From the NCBI GenBank assembly GCA_016934035.1, contig JAFGTP010000048.1, forward strand, positions 109,079-173,078: a DNA stretch of 64,000 nucleotides, read 5' to 3'. This DNA comes from Fidelibacterota bacterium (GTDB taxonomy: Bacteria; Fidelibacterota; UBA2242; JAFGTP01). This document shows, piece by piece, positions 45,598-54,129 of this stretch; positions within the stretch are counted from its first letter, which is position 1; each line of letters opens with the position of its first letter. The translations under genes were made by a program, and so were the position numbers. The notes under the pieces were generated by a model. That model had not been told where the DNA came from, made no database searches, and saw only the letters and a program-made list of their open reading frames with translations.

Positions 45598-46479
45598 TTA
45601 ATCTCTGATACAGCGGATTGAATAACCATATTCTTTCCCAAAGGTACTGAATCGTCCAATTTCATTATTATTATATCTTAATCTTCTACAATAAGCACGT
45701 ATTCTATCATATTCAGTTGCTGTCCAGAAATATGCGCTCCACTGTTCATCATAAAAAGGACCATTATCTATACGATACCCAGCAGGTATGCCATTAAATC
45801 CATAATCATCAGTACCATTTCTATCTAAGATCCAGCCTGAGGTAGATTTCAGTGCTGTTCCTTCAGTTCCGGAATGGCCATTAATAGTTAAATAATCTTT
45901 CAATGCTTCCCATTCATCATCTGTGGGCACATGCCAGCCTGCCGGGGCGATTTCTTTATCTTTGTCATCATCACCATCAATATCACCATTTACTGCAAAC
46001 CAATTATAGAGATAGCCATAAGGATCAACATTTCCGGGAGTATCATCATAAGCACAATAGGCGCCGGTTTCATTATCATTTTGGTCATTCCAACCATCGC
46101 TATTTGTAACATATGGTATTGACGTACCATCCCGGTATTGGGTCACTCTGAGGTTTTCTGCCATCCACCACTGATCGCCGATTTTGACGGTTTTATAGGT
46201 ATTGCCATCAATGTCTGTGACCGTGCCGGTTTCCTGGAAAGTGATGCTGTCGATACCGCTGGTGGCAGCCACATAATCTGGCGCTATTGATATTTCAATG
46301 ACGATCTCTTTACCACTTGTTCCATCCTGAAAGGTGATATCAACAATCTCATCCACTGCGATTCTGTCCACAGGCCCGGCTGTTTGATGGATTCTCATGT
46401 CCCAACTCTGGGCCGCCAAAACCTGCAGGGCGATCATAATGATAACGAATAATTTTGCAAACTTATTTATGCTAAACAT
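45598..46479 (-). CDS. FISUMP-domain exported protein, copy 1
   Basis: 293 residues with a signal peptide (about 1-23). It shares DITF/DSITF strands, DIDGNTYKTVKIGDQWWMA, GYLYNWFAV, APAGWHVP, YGFNGIPAG, AYFWTATE and a YGYSIRCIRD end with the copy at 43809-44660. An Asp-rich insert (NGDIDGDDDKDKE) may bind calcium. ATG 46479 has a GAGGAG site 7 nt upstream; an in-frame ATG at 46494 overlaps the previous stop as ATGA but lacks its own site. The function of the domain is unknown. Confidence 0.9.
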   Translation of the reverse strand: MFSINKFAKLFVIIMIALQVLAAQSWDMRIHQTAGPVDRIAVDEIVDITFQDGTSGKEIVIEISIAPDYVAATSGIDSITFQETGTVTDIDGNTYKTVKIGDQWWMAENLRVTQYRDGTSIPYVTNSDGWNDQNDNETGAYCAYDDTPGNVDPYGYLYNWFAVNGDIDGDDDKDKEIAPAGWHVPTDDEWEALKDYLTINGHSGTEGTALKSTSGWILDRNGTDDYGFNGIPAGYRIDNGPFYDEQWSAYFWTATEYDRIRAYCRRLRYNNNEIGRFSTFGKEYGYSIRCIRD

Positions 46480-46490
46480 TTTTTTACTCC

Positions 46491-47300
46491 TCATTTCATT
46501 AACAACATTTTGATAAGTTTTGTGTTCTCTCCTGATGTCAACCGGTAAAAGTAGACACCACTGGACAATTCTCCGGCCTGAAAATCCACCTGGTATTTTC
46601 CCGGTTGCTGGTTTTCATTCACAAGGGTACTGATTTCCCGACCATTGAGATCATAAATTATCAGGGTGGTGAAATTTTCTGCCACGATTTCATAGGTGAT
46701 TCGAGTGATGGGGTTGAAGGGATTAGGAAAATTATGGTGCAGCCGGAAGTCCGTCGGCAGGATGGCTTTCTCTGATGAGACCGATATTTCCGGGCTATAT
46801 TCAAAACTGCCATCATTATCCAATTGTTTGAGCCGGTAGCCCAGACCGTTGTATTTCATGGCGTTTTTATCACAATAGGTATAGGAAACCGGCGTACTAC
46901 TGTTGCCTTCACCCTGTACAAAGCCGATTTTTTCCCAGTTGCTGGCGGCCCGGTGTTTTCGTTCAATTTCAAAGCCGAGATTATTCACTTCAGCGGCTGT
47001 TTCCCAAAATAGGGTGACATCTTTACCCTGTTGCCGGGCGCTGAAACTCACCAGTTCCACCGGCAGGGACTCATCACCTAATGGCTCCCCGCCAAAGGTG
47101 ATATCAATAATACCGTCCATACTTTCCATTGCATTGGAACCGCTTTTCAATTTAAAATTGACACCAGAACCATCAAAAGTAATGTTTTTTATATTGCTCA
47201 AAAAGTCATGCTTATAACCGGATGTTGTTTGCACATTGATATAATCCTGGCAGAAAATATGCCCGCTAATAAATAATAAAAAAAACCAAAATCGTTTCAT
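46491..47300 (-). CDS. T9SS exported protein, copy 1 of tandem pair
   Basis: 269 residues: signal peptide about 1-16, strands of IKNITF and IIDITF type, Fn3-like domain (PVELVSFSARQQGKDVTLFW, NLGFEIER, YRLKQLDNDGSFEYSPE) and T9SS tail from about 190 (HHNFPNPFNPIT). ATG 47300 follows AGAGGAG by 6 nt. Near-colinear with 44671-45489, so the T9SS-FISUMP unit has been duplicated. Confidence 0.88.
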   Translation of the reverse strand: MKRFWFFLLFISGHIFCQDYINVQTTSGYKHDFLSNIKNITFDGSGVNFKLKSGSNAMESMDGIIDITFGGEPLGDESLPVELVSFSARQQGKDVTLFWETAAEVNNLGFEIERKHRAASNWEKIGFVQGEGNSSTPVSYTYCDKNAMKYNGLGYRLKQLDNDGSFEYSPEISVSSEKAILPTDFRLHHNFPNPFNPITRITYEIVAENFTTLIIYDLNGREISTLVNENQQPGKYQVDFQAGELSSGVYFYRLTSGENTKLIKMLLMK

Positions 47301-47319
47301 CACATTCTCCTCTGTTAAT

Positions 47320-48360
47320 TTATTTTATCAATAAGCATCTTTTTGTTTGCTGAAAATTTCCCGTGACAATGGAATACAGGTAAACACCGGACGGAAGTTT
47401 GGTATTGTTCATGTCTGTGGCGTTCCATTCCACTGTATGGCGGCCGGCTGCCATTTTTTGGTTGCTGACAATGGTATTGACCAGTATTCCTTTCATATCA
47501 AATATCTGCAGCGTTACCACTTCATCATTTGGTAATTCAAAACAAATTTTTGTGGACGGATTGAAAGGGTTCGGGTAATTTGTCAAACTAAAGTTTTCTG
47601 GTATCTTGTCATTTTTTTTAATGTCAGTGGCGCCGTCACCATAAAAATGAACCAGTTTACTGGCCAAAGAAAATTCCACTCCATCCCAGTCATGATTATG
47701 CTGCTCTTTTTGCCGGCCCTGTTCATCATAGATCAAATAGTATTTTCCAAGATTTCCCCAGTCATCAACGATCCATTCTTCTCCGATCCAATGGTCCAGC
47801 CGGTCGCCGTCATATGTGTTGGTAATTCTCAAAAAATAGAGCCAGTCCCCTTCGTCCCAATTCTCCGTAAGGGACTGAATCAGTTTATTGCCGGAATAGG
47901 AATGAGTGATTTTTGAGTCATTTTCCCAGCCGACGCCGTTCCAGACTTCTGTGAAAACCTGAACCAATAAGTCCCCGTCCCAGGTGTAGGTATCCCGTAT
48001 AGTACTTATTCCGGAAAAAGAGGTCAGGGCTTCCACCAATTTCCCGTCTTCATAGGTATTGGTGATATCATGCGTCAGGCCATATCCTGAATAATCCACT
48101 GTATAGGAAACAGGATCGCCATATTCATTTCTTATCCAGGACTGAATTCCCGCTATAATCCATTCATATTCTCCATATTCATCATATCCCATTATTAACA
48201 TGGTTTGTTGGGTTTCAAATTCTGAGGGGTATTCATATATCAGCCGCTGATACAAATGCCAGCCGGGGTCATCGAACGCGTAATAATGGGTGGAATCCGG
48301 TTGCCCTTCAGCACGACATAAAACAGAAAATATGAAAACTATCATTAGCAATTTCTTCAT
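47320..48360 (-). CDS. T9SS exported protein with YD-like repeats
   Basis: 346 residues: signal peptide about 1-19, a middle of six or seven short repeats of the type tYdgdrLvewiteeWdgd (for example THSYSGNKLIQSLTENWDEG), and a T9SS tail from about 255 (LTNYPNPFNPST). The repeats recall RHS/YD or MORN-like wrapping strands but I do not assign a family. Ribosome site AAGGAGGAG; its start overlaps the stop of the receiver-like gene as ATGA. Confidence 0.85.
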   Translation of the reverse strand: MKKLLMIVFIFSVLCRAEGQPDSTHYYAFDDPGWHLYQRLIYEYPSEFETQQTMLIMGYDEYGEYEWIIAGIQSWIRNEYGDPVSYTVDYSGYGLTHDITNTYEDGKLVEALTSFSGISTIRDTYTWDGDLLVQVFTEVWNGVGWENDSKITHSYSGNKLIQSLTENWDEGDWLYFLRITNTYDGDRLDHWIGEEWIVDDWGNLGKYYLIYDEQGRQKEQHNHDWDGVEFSLASKLVHFYGDGATDIKKNDKIPENFSLTNYPNPFNPSTKICFELPNDEVVTLQIFDMKGILVNTIVSNQKMAAGRHTVEWNATDMNNTKLPSGVYLYSIVTGNFQQTKRCLLIK

Positions 48361-48728
48361 AACTCCTCCTTATAGATTTTATTGATTTGGGCCAGCAGAT
48401 TATTCAAGTCAACCGGTTTGTTTAATATTATTATCCTTGCGCTATCATCCGGCTTTTGAACGACCTCCTGCTCCTCTTCCAGTATTATCAGGTTATCAGC
48501 ATATTGGTCTTGTAATAATTGTTGAATAAAGCCATTACCATCCATCAGTGTGAAATTTTTCTCAGTCAGAATGATCCGGCAGTGGTTATTTTTCAGGTAT
48601 TCCATGGCAGTAACGGGATTATTGAAAACCGTCACCTGATCGGCGTAGGTTTTCAGTGCTGTAAACAGGCCACGGCTTTGTGATTTATCCGATAATATGA
48701 TAACTATATCTTTATTGTTTTTTTGCAT
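48357..48728 (-). CDS. Receiver-like protein with Glu in place of phospho-acceptor Asp
   Basis: 123 residues with the length and fold pattern of a response-regulator receiver: IVIILSDKS at the first strand, then IILTEKNFTLMDGNGF. Counting back from the conserved MDG puts Glu56 where the phospho-acceptor Asp should be, and the N-terminal acidic pair is reduced to one Asp14; the Lys of NKP near 104 is kept. It is therefore probably not phosphorylated, or mimics the phosphorylated state. The ATG has no clear ribosome site. First gene of the T9SS/FISUMP operon and next to a sigma-54 regulator. Confidence 0.8.
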   Translation of the reverse strand: MQKNNKDIVIILSDKSQSRGLFTALKTYADQVTVFNNPVTAMEYLKNNHCRIILTEKNFTLMDGNGFIQQLLQDQYADNLIILEEEQEVVQKPDDSARIIILNKPVDLNNLLAQINKIYKEEL

Positions 48729-48742
48729 AAGAATCGTGAGCA

Positions 48743-48758
48743 GTCAATTCAAATGCCA
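48743..48758 (-). promoter_or_regulatory. Possible sigma-54 promoter (-24/-12) for the T9SS/FISUMP operon
   Basis: On the minus strand TGGCATTTGAATTGAC: the -24 TGGCA and -12 TTGAC have the canonical spacing (GG-N10-GA; consensus GG-N10-GC), with one mismatch. The start site would fall only about 4 nt before the receiver-like ATG, which is a weakness. Confidence 0.4.
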
Positions 48759-48822
48759 TCAAGATAAAATATATAATTACAACTACTTACATATAGCACC
48801 TGCAAGATAACTGAAGTTTTAT

Positions 48823-48840
48823 TGTAAAGATGGGTTTACA
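48823..48840. promoter_or_regulatory. Enhancer-like palindrome 1 for a sigma-54 activator
   Basis: TGTAAAGATGGGTTTACA, perfect 6-bp arms around 6 nt. It is exactly 60 bp from a second copy, in the gap between the sigma-54 regulator and the T9SS/FISUMP operon. Confidence 0.65.
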
Positions 48841-48882
48841 CTTAGTAAAAATTATTGAGGGCCACTGGTTAAAGCAAATAAC

Positions 48883-48900
48883 TGTAAACCAAAGTTTACA
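48883..48900. promoter_or_regulatory. Enhancer-like palindrome 2 for a sigma-54 activator
   Basis: TGTAAACCAAAGTTTACA, same arms and spacing as 48823-48840, about 150 bp before the candidate promoter and just past the regulator stop codon. Confidence 0.65.
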
Positions 48901-48913
48901 TCGTAAACGCAGA

Positions 48914-50281
48914 TTATCGCTCAGGAATTGATTTGATATTATATTCGTTAATTTTTTTATGAAGAGTAACTCTCGACACACCTATCTTTTCACAGGTTTT
49001 TGAGATATTGAAGTCATTTTTGTGAAGATGGTAGTGAAGATATTTACACTCAAAACTTTTCACATTTTCCTCCATCGCCGATTTATATGTTTTTTCAAAA
49101 TCGGCACCTATAATATCATTAGAAGGAACTCTTGTGGAAATTTCTTTTTTAAGTTCAGCATCTCCGATTATTTTCCCGAAGTATATGACATTCATTTTTC
49201 TGATAAGATTTTCCAATTCCCGAATATTTCCCGGCCAATTGTATTTCTGCAAAAAATCAATGGCTTCAGGTGTAAAGTTTAAGGAAGATGAAATCTTATT
49301 CATGAAATATTCAATAAGAAGCGGAATATCTTCTTTTCGATTTTTTAGGGCAGGGACATCGATCTCCAGGACTGATAATCGATAAAATAAATCTTCCCGG
49401 AATTCTCCCCTGCCTACCAGTTCTTTCAGATTACGATTGCTGGCGCCAATAACCTGTATATCTATGTTTTCGAGCTCAGTACTTCCAAGGGACTGGACTT
49501 GCTTTTCCTGCAATACACGGAGTAGTTTAGCCTGCATGGATTGGCTCATTTCGCTGACTTCATCCAGGAACAACGTCCCACCATTAGCCACCTGGAAAAG
49601 CCCTTTTTTATTTGTTAATGCGCCTGTAAATGCACCTTTTCGGTAACCAAAAAATTCACTTTCCATTAAATTATCCGGAATAGCCGCACAATTTACTGGA
49701 ATGAAGGATTGACCAGCGCGGGTCCCGGAATTATGTATCAATCCTGCAACCAGTTCTTTACCGGTGCCACTCTCGCCATAGATCATCACAGTAATATCTC
49801 TGTCATATTTAACTTTTTGGACCAGTTGTCGAACCTGTTTTATGGCTTTGGAATTTCCAATAATTTCCGGTTGCTGGATTTCTTTCAATTTAGTTTTTAG
49901 ATTTCGGTTCTCTTCCAGTAATTCCATATCTTTTTTAATTTTACCAATTTTCAATCCCAATTCTTCCAGATTTAATGGTTTGAGCAGGAAGTCATTAGCA
50001 CCAATTTTCATTGCCTGAATGGCATTTTCTACTGTTGCGTGAGCTGTGACAACTATAAAGGGTGTTAAGTTATTCATTTCTCTCAAATCCTGCAGAAACT
50101 CAATACCGGTTTTACCGGGCATTTTTACATCGGAAATCACAAGATCCGGTTTTTCACGCAAGGTACGGATGAGAGCATCTTCTCCATTTTCGGTCAAAAC
50201 GACTGTGTGTTCCTGGTTTTTCAGGAAAATTTCCAATCCCCGTGCAATTGCTTTGTTATCTTCAGCTATTAATATTTTCAT
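48914..50281 (-). CDS. Sigma-54-dependent response regulator (NtrC family), set 2
   Basis: 455 residues: receiver 1-118 with acidic pair 7-8 and Asp51 in LVISDVKMPG; AAA+ domain about 140-370 with Walker A GESGTGKE, a standard GAFTGA loop and Walker B GGTLFLDEVSE; Fis-type HTH at the C-terminus (NISKTCEKIGVSRVTLHKKI). It can therefore activate sigma-54 promoters; the paired TGTAAA-N6-TTTACA sites directly downstream are the best candidate targets. The start overlaps the kinase gene by 20 bp, so the two are translated together. Confidence 0.95.
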   Translation of the reverse strand: MKILIAEDNKAIARGLEIFLKNQEHTVVLTENGEDALIRTLREKPDLVISDVKMPGKTGIEFLQDLREMNNLTPFIVVTAHATVENAIQAMKIGANDFLLKPLNLEELGLKIGKIKKDMELLEENRNLKTKLKEIQQPEIIGNSKAIKQVRQLVQKVKYDRDITVMIYGESGTGKELVAGLIHNSGTRAGQSFIPVNCAAIPDNLMESEFFGYRKGAFTGALTNKKGLFQVANGGTLFLDEVSEMSQSMQAKLLRVLQEKQVQSLGSTELENIDIQVIGASNRNLKELVGRGEFREDLFYRLSVLEIDVPALKNRKEDIPLLIEYFMNKISSSLNFTPEAIDFLQKYNWPGNIRELENLIRKMNVIYFGKIIGDAELKKEISTRVPSNDIIGADFEKTYKSAMEENVKSFECKYLHYHLHKNDFNISKTCEKIGVSRVTLHKKINEYNIKSIPER

Positions 50282-52025
50282 CGCTTATTCCTGGCAATAT
50301 TATTGTTGTGCATACACCGCCCTCAACCAAATTATCTATTGTTATGTTACCTTTATGAGCTTTTATAATATTATATGAAATAGCCAATCCAAGTCCGCTT
50401 CCTCCTGATTTTGTGGAATAGAAGGGCTGAAATATTTTATCCACATCCTGTTCTTTAATAGCAGGCCCATAGTTGATAATTTTCAAAATAAACCGGTCAT
50501 TTTCACAATGCCCCACAATAATGATTTTTGTATTTTGGGGTGCATAATACAAACTATTGATAAATATGTTTGTTATTACTTCTTTAATTTTTTCAGTATC
50601 GATATCTAATTCACGCTTATTGTCATCAAAATCAAGTTCAACCTTTATTTGTCTGTTCTTGAGTTCATTTTCATAGAATGTTACAATTTTTGTTACAATA
50701 TCAACGATATCTGATCTTGAATAAACCAAATTTTGTTGACGATAAAACATCTTAAAATCATTAAGCATTTCCAGAAATGATTGGAGTGCTTCTTTCATTT
50801 CTGAAATATACATTTTTATTGTCTCATCGCTGTCGGGATAGAGTTCCAGGTTTTGGATCCAGATGGATATTCCACCCATTTTATTTTGGATTTCATGAGA
50901 AATTTTTGAGACTGTTTCACCGATCAATGCCAATTTTTGTTTCCTGGACAATTCATTTTTTGTGGCCTTTAATTCTTCAATGTTTTCCTGCAATTGACGG
51001 TTTGATGAATCCAGCTCATGAAAAGTAATGTCCAGTTTATCAACCATGCTATTGAATGTATCGATCAATGCCCCAAGTTCATCATTTCGATGAATCTTTA
51101 TTTTTCCACTAAAATCACCTTCAGAAACATTAGTAGCAACCTCACGAATGTTAATGAGTGACTCACTGATTCGACGTGCAATTACACCAATGATTATCAA
51201 AATGAAACACATGATCAGGATTACAAACAACGCTATATTCTTCACAAATTTTCGATTGGCAGAAAGTTCCGGAGTTATATCCTTGATATAAATCATCTTG
51301 AATTCCGGTCTTTTAATTGTTATTGAATGATTAATAAATTTCTTCGATAATCCTGATGTATATATATCAGAAAAATTACAATTAATATCTCTCAAATTTT
51401 TGGAATAAATGATCGTATTTTCATTGGCCAGGACAAAAACATTGATCTGAGGGTCATTGATAATAAAAGCAATATTCTCCTCAATCAGGTAGTCTAAGGA
51501 AATTTTTGCAACTAAAAAATAAGGCGTATTATTGGAAGGCCAAATAGTAACATCCAGCGTACGCAGTCCCTGCCGAATATCATAGGATAAAATTTTAAAT
51601 TCTTTTTCTTCTGTGAAATATTCAGGAATATTATCCACTTTAATTGTATCTATGACAACTTCTACATCACCTCCAAATACAATATAGGACTGGATAACAT
51701 ATTTTTGATGGTCATCAACATCCCACAATTCGATTGAACTATATTTAAGGGTATATTTTTTAATAAATTGTGGCAAAAACTCATAATCCTGATAAAATTG
51801 TGAATTTAATAAGCGCAGTTCCAAAACTGAATCATTAAGCTCTTTTTCAATTCCAGTTTTTGTTGCCAGAGAATAAGATTCCAGTTCCTTTTTTGTCTCT
51901 TCAATAATCAGGTTTCTACTCTTGATAAAAACAAAAATAGACAATGAAATGAGAAGTATCGCTGTGAACAAGATTATAAAAAGACTATATTTTAAACGAA
52001 TATTAAATTTATAAATCATTCTCAT
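50262..52025 (-). CDS. Membrane sensor histidine kinase with HAMP domain, set 2
   Basis: 587 residues from ATG 52025: TM1 about 12-34, a double-Cache-like extracytoplasmic sensor domain (35-262), TM2 about 263-284, HAMP (285-340), coiled coil, HisKA with His377 in KISHEIQNKMG, and HATPase_c with the G2 box GGSGLGLAIS. It overlaps the solute-binding gene by 17 bp at its start and the regulator by 20 bp at its end, so all three form one operon. An ATG at 52019 is an alternative start. It likely reads the ligand state of the binding protein. Confidence 0.92.
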   Translation of the reverse strand: MRMIYKFNIRLKYSLFIILFTAILLISLSIFVFIKSRNLIIEETKKELESYSLATKTGIEKELNDSVLELRLLNSQFYQDYEFLPQFIKKYTLKYSSIELWDVDDHQKYVIQSYIVFGGDVEVVIDTIKVDNIPEYFTEEKEFKILSYDIRQGLRTLDVTIWPSNNTPYFLVAKISLDYLIEENIAFIINDPQINVFVLANENTIIYSKNLRDINCNFSDIYTSGLSKKFINHSITIKRPEFKMIYIKDITPELSANRKFVKNIALFVILIMCFILIIIGVIARRISESLINIREVATNVSEGDFSGKIKIHRNDELGALIDTFNSMVDKLDITFHELDSSNRQLQENIEELKATKNELSRKQKLALIGETVSKISHEIQNKMGGISIWIQNLELYPDSDETIKMYISEMKEALQSFLEMLNDFKMFYRQQNLVYSRSDIVDIVTKIVTFYENELKNRQIKVELDFDDNKRELDIDTEKIKEVITNIFINSLYYAPQNTKIIIVGHCENDRFILKIINYGPAIKEQDVDKIFQPFYSTKSGGSGLGLAISYNIIKAHKGNITIDNLVEGGVCTTIILPGISDENINS

Positions 52026-53607
52026 CAATCCATACTTCACTATAATCATGAATATTCATTCTTAACTTTAAACCTTTAACATTTTTTATAGACAGACTAT
52101 AGCTTCTAAGTGAATTACAAAAGAAAATCCCAGGCACTTCAGCAAATAGGATTTTCTCCAATTCAAAAAACAATTTCAGACGCTCAGCATTATCCTGTTC
52201 AATAATACATTGTTCATACAATTGGTCATATTTTTCATTTCGGAAACATGTAATATTATTGTCGCCAATATTTTTGGAATAGAATATTGAATAATATTCT
52301 TCAAAGTCAGGATATGATAGTCCATAAGAAACACGAAAAATATCAGGATGATTTTTAAAAATATTACTATAATACCCTGTTTGTTTAAAATCCAGGGTGC
52401 TTTTACAACCAACGGAATGTACAGCCTCTGTTATCCGTGTCAAATCTTCTGACTTTAAATTAGTGGCAATTTGAACAGACAATTCAGCATTCCGATATTC
52501 CTTACCAGTTTTATATTTTTCTACAATTGCAGAAATAGAATCAGAATTAAAATATTTTGTTGGCACCATGGTATATGAAGTATTATCAGGATTTAATTTA
52601 TTACTTTCTAACATTTCATGCTTGAAATTTGCCCGAATTGCACGACGTAATTCCCGATTTTTAGCCAACACCGATTCATTCGACATGGATATTCCCCAAA
52701 ATCGGATGATAAATGGAAAATTTGAAATGTATTGAATCTCCACTTTATTATAAAAATCTTCTTCTTTTTTAATTTCAATAAACTCCAGCTCATTTATTTG
52801 AATTGCATGAAGGGAGTTATTTAACAACTTCGTCTGTTTGACGATATCGTTGGAAATCAATATAACATAAATTCCATCAAGATAAGGAAGTGCATTACCA
52901 ACAGAATCTTTTCGCCAGTAATGTTCATTTTTTACCAGATCAAGAGATTTGAGATTATTCCATTTTACAAGTCGAAACGCTCCTGTACCTACAGGATGTT
53001 TTTTGAAATTTTCTTTGTAAAATTCAACCGCTTCTTTTGGTATAATTGCAAGAGCCGGAGTGGCCAGGATTTTTTTAAAAGCAACAAAAGGTTTGGTCAA
53101 ATGGATTTCCAAAGTATAATCATCAATTTTTCCTAAGCCGGATATTCGTTCTGTTTTCCCTTGCAAAAATTCTTCATAACCAACAATTTTTTCTTTCAGA
53201 AAATTATTAGATTCATTTCTCAATCTGGCAATTCTTTCAATCGAATAAATAACATCATCAGCATTCATTTGACGTCGCTGGGTAAAACATGGATCATTAT
53301 GAAAATAAACATCTTTTCGTAAAGAAAACCGGATCAGATTTCCTTGCTGTTCATATTTTTCTGCAAGCCAAGGTACAACCGAATCAGGGTTCTCAGATGA
53401 AAATTGTAATAGTGTTTCATAGAAAATAGAAGTTATTATTCGATCAGTGCGGAAAATTAATTTATGTGGATCCAGTTGCTCCAAAGAGGCCGGACAACTA
53501 ATATTTAAAGTTTTACCATAAAGTGGCAATTCTTTGTTTTTGGGCACCTGTTTTTGACATGTTATGAAAACAACTAATAGAAAAAATAAACTGATTCTTT
53601 TTAACAT
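52009..53607 (-). CDS. Family 5 solute-binding lipoprotein, set 2
   Basis: 532 residues with a lipoprotein signal (Cys17, VFITC). It is a bacterial extracellular solute-binding family 5 protein (oligopeptide, nickel or cello-oligosaccharide type): LDPHKLIFRTDRIITSIFYETLL, ADDVIYSIERI, HPVGTGAFRLVKW, NEHYW and the AEVPGIFF segment near the end. There is no permease or ATPase gene beside it; instead a kinase and a sigma-54 regulator overlap or follow. It is probably a sensor subunit. Its ribosome site AGGT is inside an inverted repeat in the leader. Confidence 0.9.
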   Translation of the reverse strand: MLKRISLFFLLVVFITCQKQVPKNKELPLYGKTLNISCPASLEQLDPHKLIFRTDRIITSIFYETLLQFSSENPDSVVPWLAEKYEQQGNLIRFSLRKDVYFHNDPCFTQRRQMNADDVIYSIERIARLRNESNNFLKEKIVGYEEFLQGKTERISGLGKIDDYTLEIHLTKPFVAFKKILATPALAIIPKEAVEFYKENFKKHPVGTGAFRLVKWNNLKSLDLVKNEHYWRKDSVGNALPYLDGIYVILISNDIVKQTKLLNNSLHAIQINELEFIEIKKEEDFYNKVEIQYISNFPFIIRFWGISMSNESVLAKNRELRRAIRANFKHEMLESNKLNPDNTSYTMVPTKYFNSDSISAIVEKYKTGKEYRNAELSVQIATNLKSEDLTRITEAVHSVGCKSTLDFKQTGYYSNIFKNHPDIFRVSYGLSYPDFEEYYSIFYSKNIGDNNITCFRNEKYDQLYEQCIIEQDNAERLKLFFELEKILFAEVPGIFFCNSLRSYSLSIKNVKGLKLRMNIHDYSEVWIDENDL

Positions 53608-54129
53608 ATAATTACCTGAATGTGTTAGATTTCTATTTTATTAAATTTTCAGGTAATTATCAGTAAAAAATATTAAAAGTATTGGTTTTTCAATTGGCCA
53701 GGATAAATCTCCCACACTTTAGGAAATAGCTGGATAACCCAAAAAATTAACAAAGAACAGGCAGGGGTTAATTTCTAATTGAATCATCGTAATTCAGAAA
53801 TTCACCTTCTTTCGCTGCCATGCACTCGGAATCATTATTCGGTATGTCTCAAATGGCAGAAACGCCAAACATAATCAGTCAGCCCTTGGAAACTTCTATG
53901 TCGATCGGCACAACAAGGGTCAACATGTCATTTGGGCCTGGAAAAAAGTATTTACAAAGAAAGCAATCTGAATATTTTCGAAAATGGAAAGATGACTCTG
54001 GCGGGTATAAATATTTGCATAAATTAAAAAACTACACAGTAATTTTTTTTACATTAAGTAAAAATTTTTAAGCCTTAATCACAGATTAACAATGATTTAA
54101 ACTGATAATTTTATAGTTAAGATTGATGA
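53608..54129. other. Intergenic region with leader hairpin and a possible gene remnant
   Basis: 522 bp. The left part is the leader of the family 5 binding-protein gene. From about 53790 to 53970 the plus strand has short open frames with codon-like character (for example GNFYVDRHNKGQHVIWAWKK) but no start, ribosome site or recognisable family, so it may be a decayed gene. The right part (54030-54129) is AT-rich and holds no clear terminator for the barrel-protein gene. Confidence 0.4.
53610..53658 (-). promoter_or_regulatory. Inverted repeat covering the ribosome site of the binding-protein gene
   Basis: AATTACCTGAA (53610-53620) pairs perfectly with TTCAGGTAATT (53648-53658). On the minus-strand mRNA the second arm contains AGGT, the likely Shine-Dalgarno 6 nt before ATG 53607, so the stem could hide it. 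A protein operator is the alternative. Confidence 0.5.

Noticed and set aside
53820..54071. 83-codon plus-strand frame beginning MHSESLFGMSQ
   Set aside because: No ribosome site, no recognisable domain, and a different frame of the same DNA looks equally protein-like; kept only as a possible remnant.
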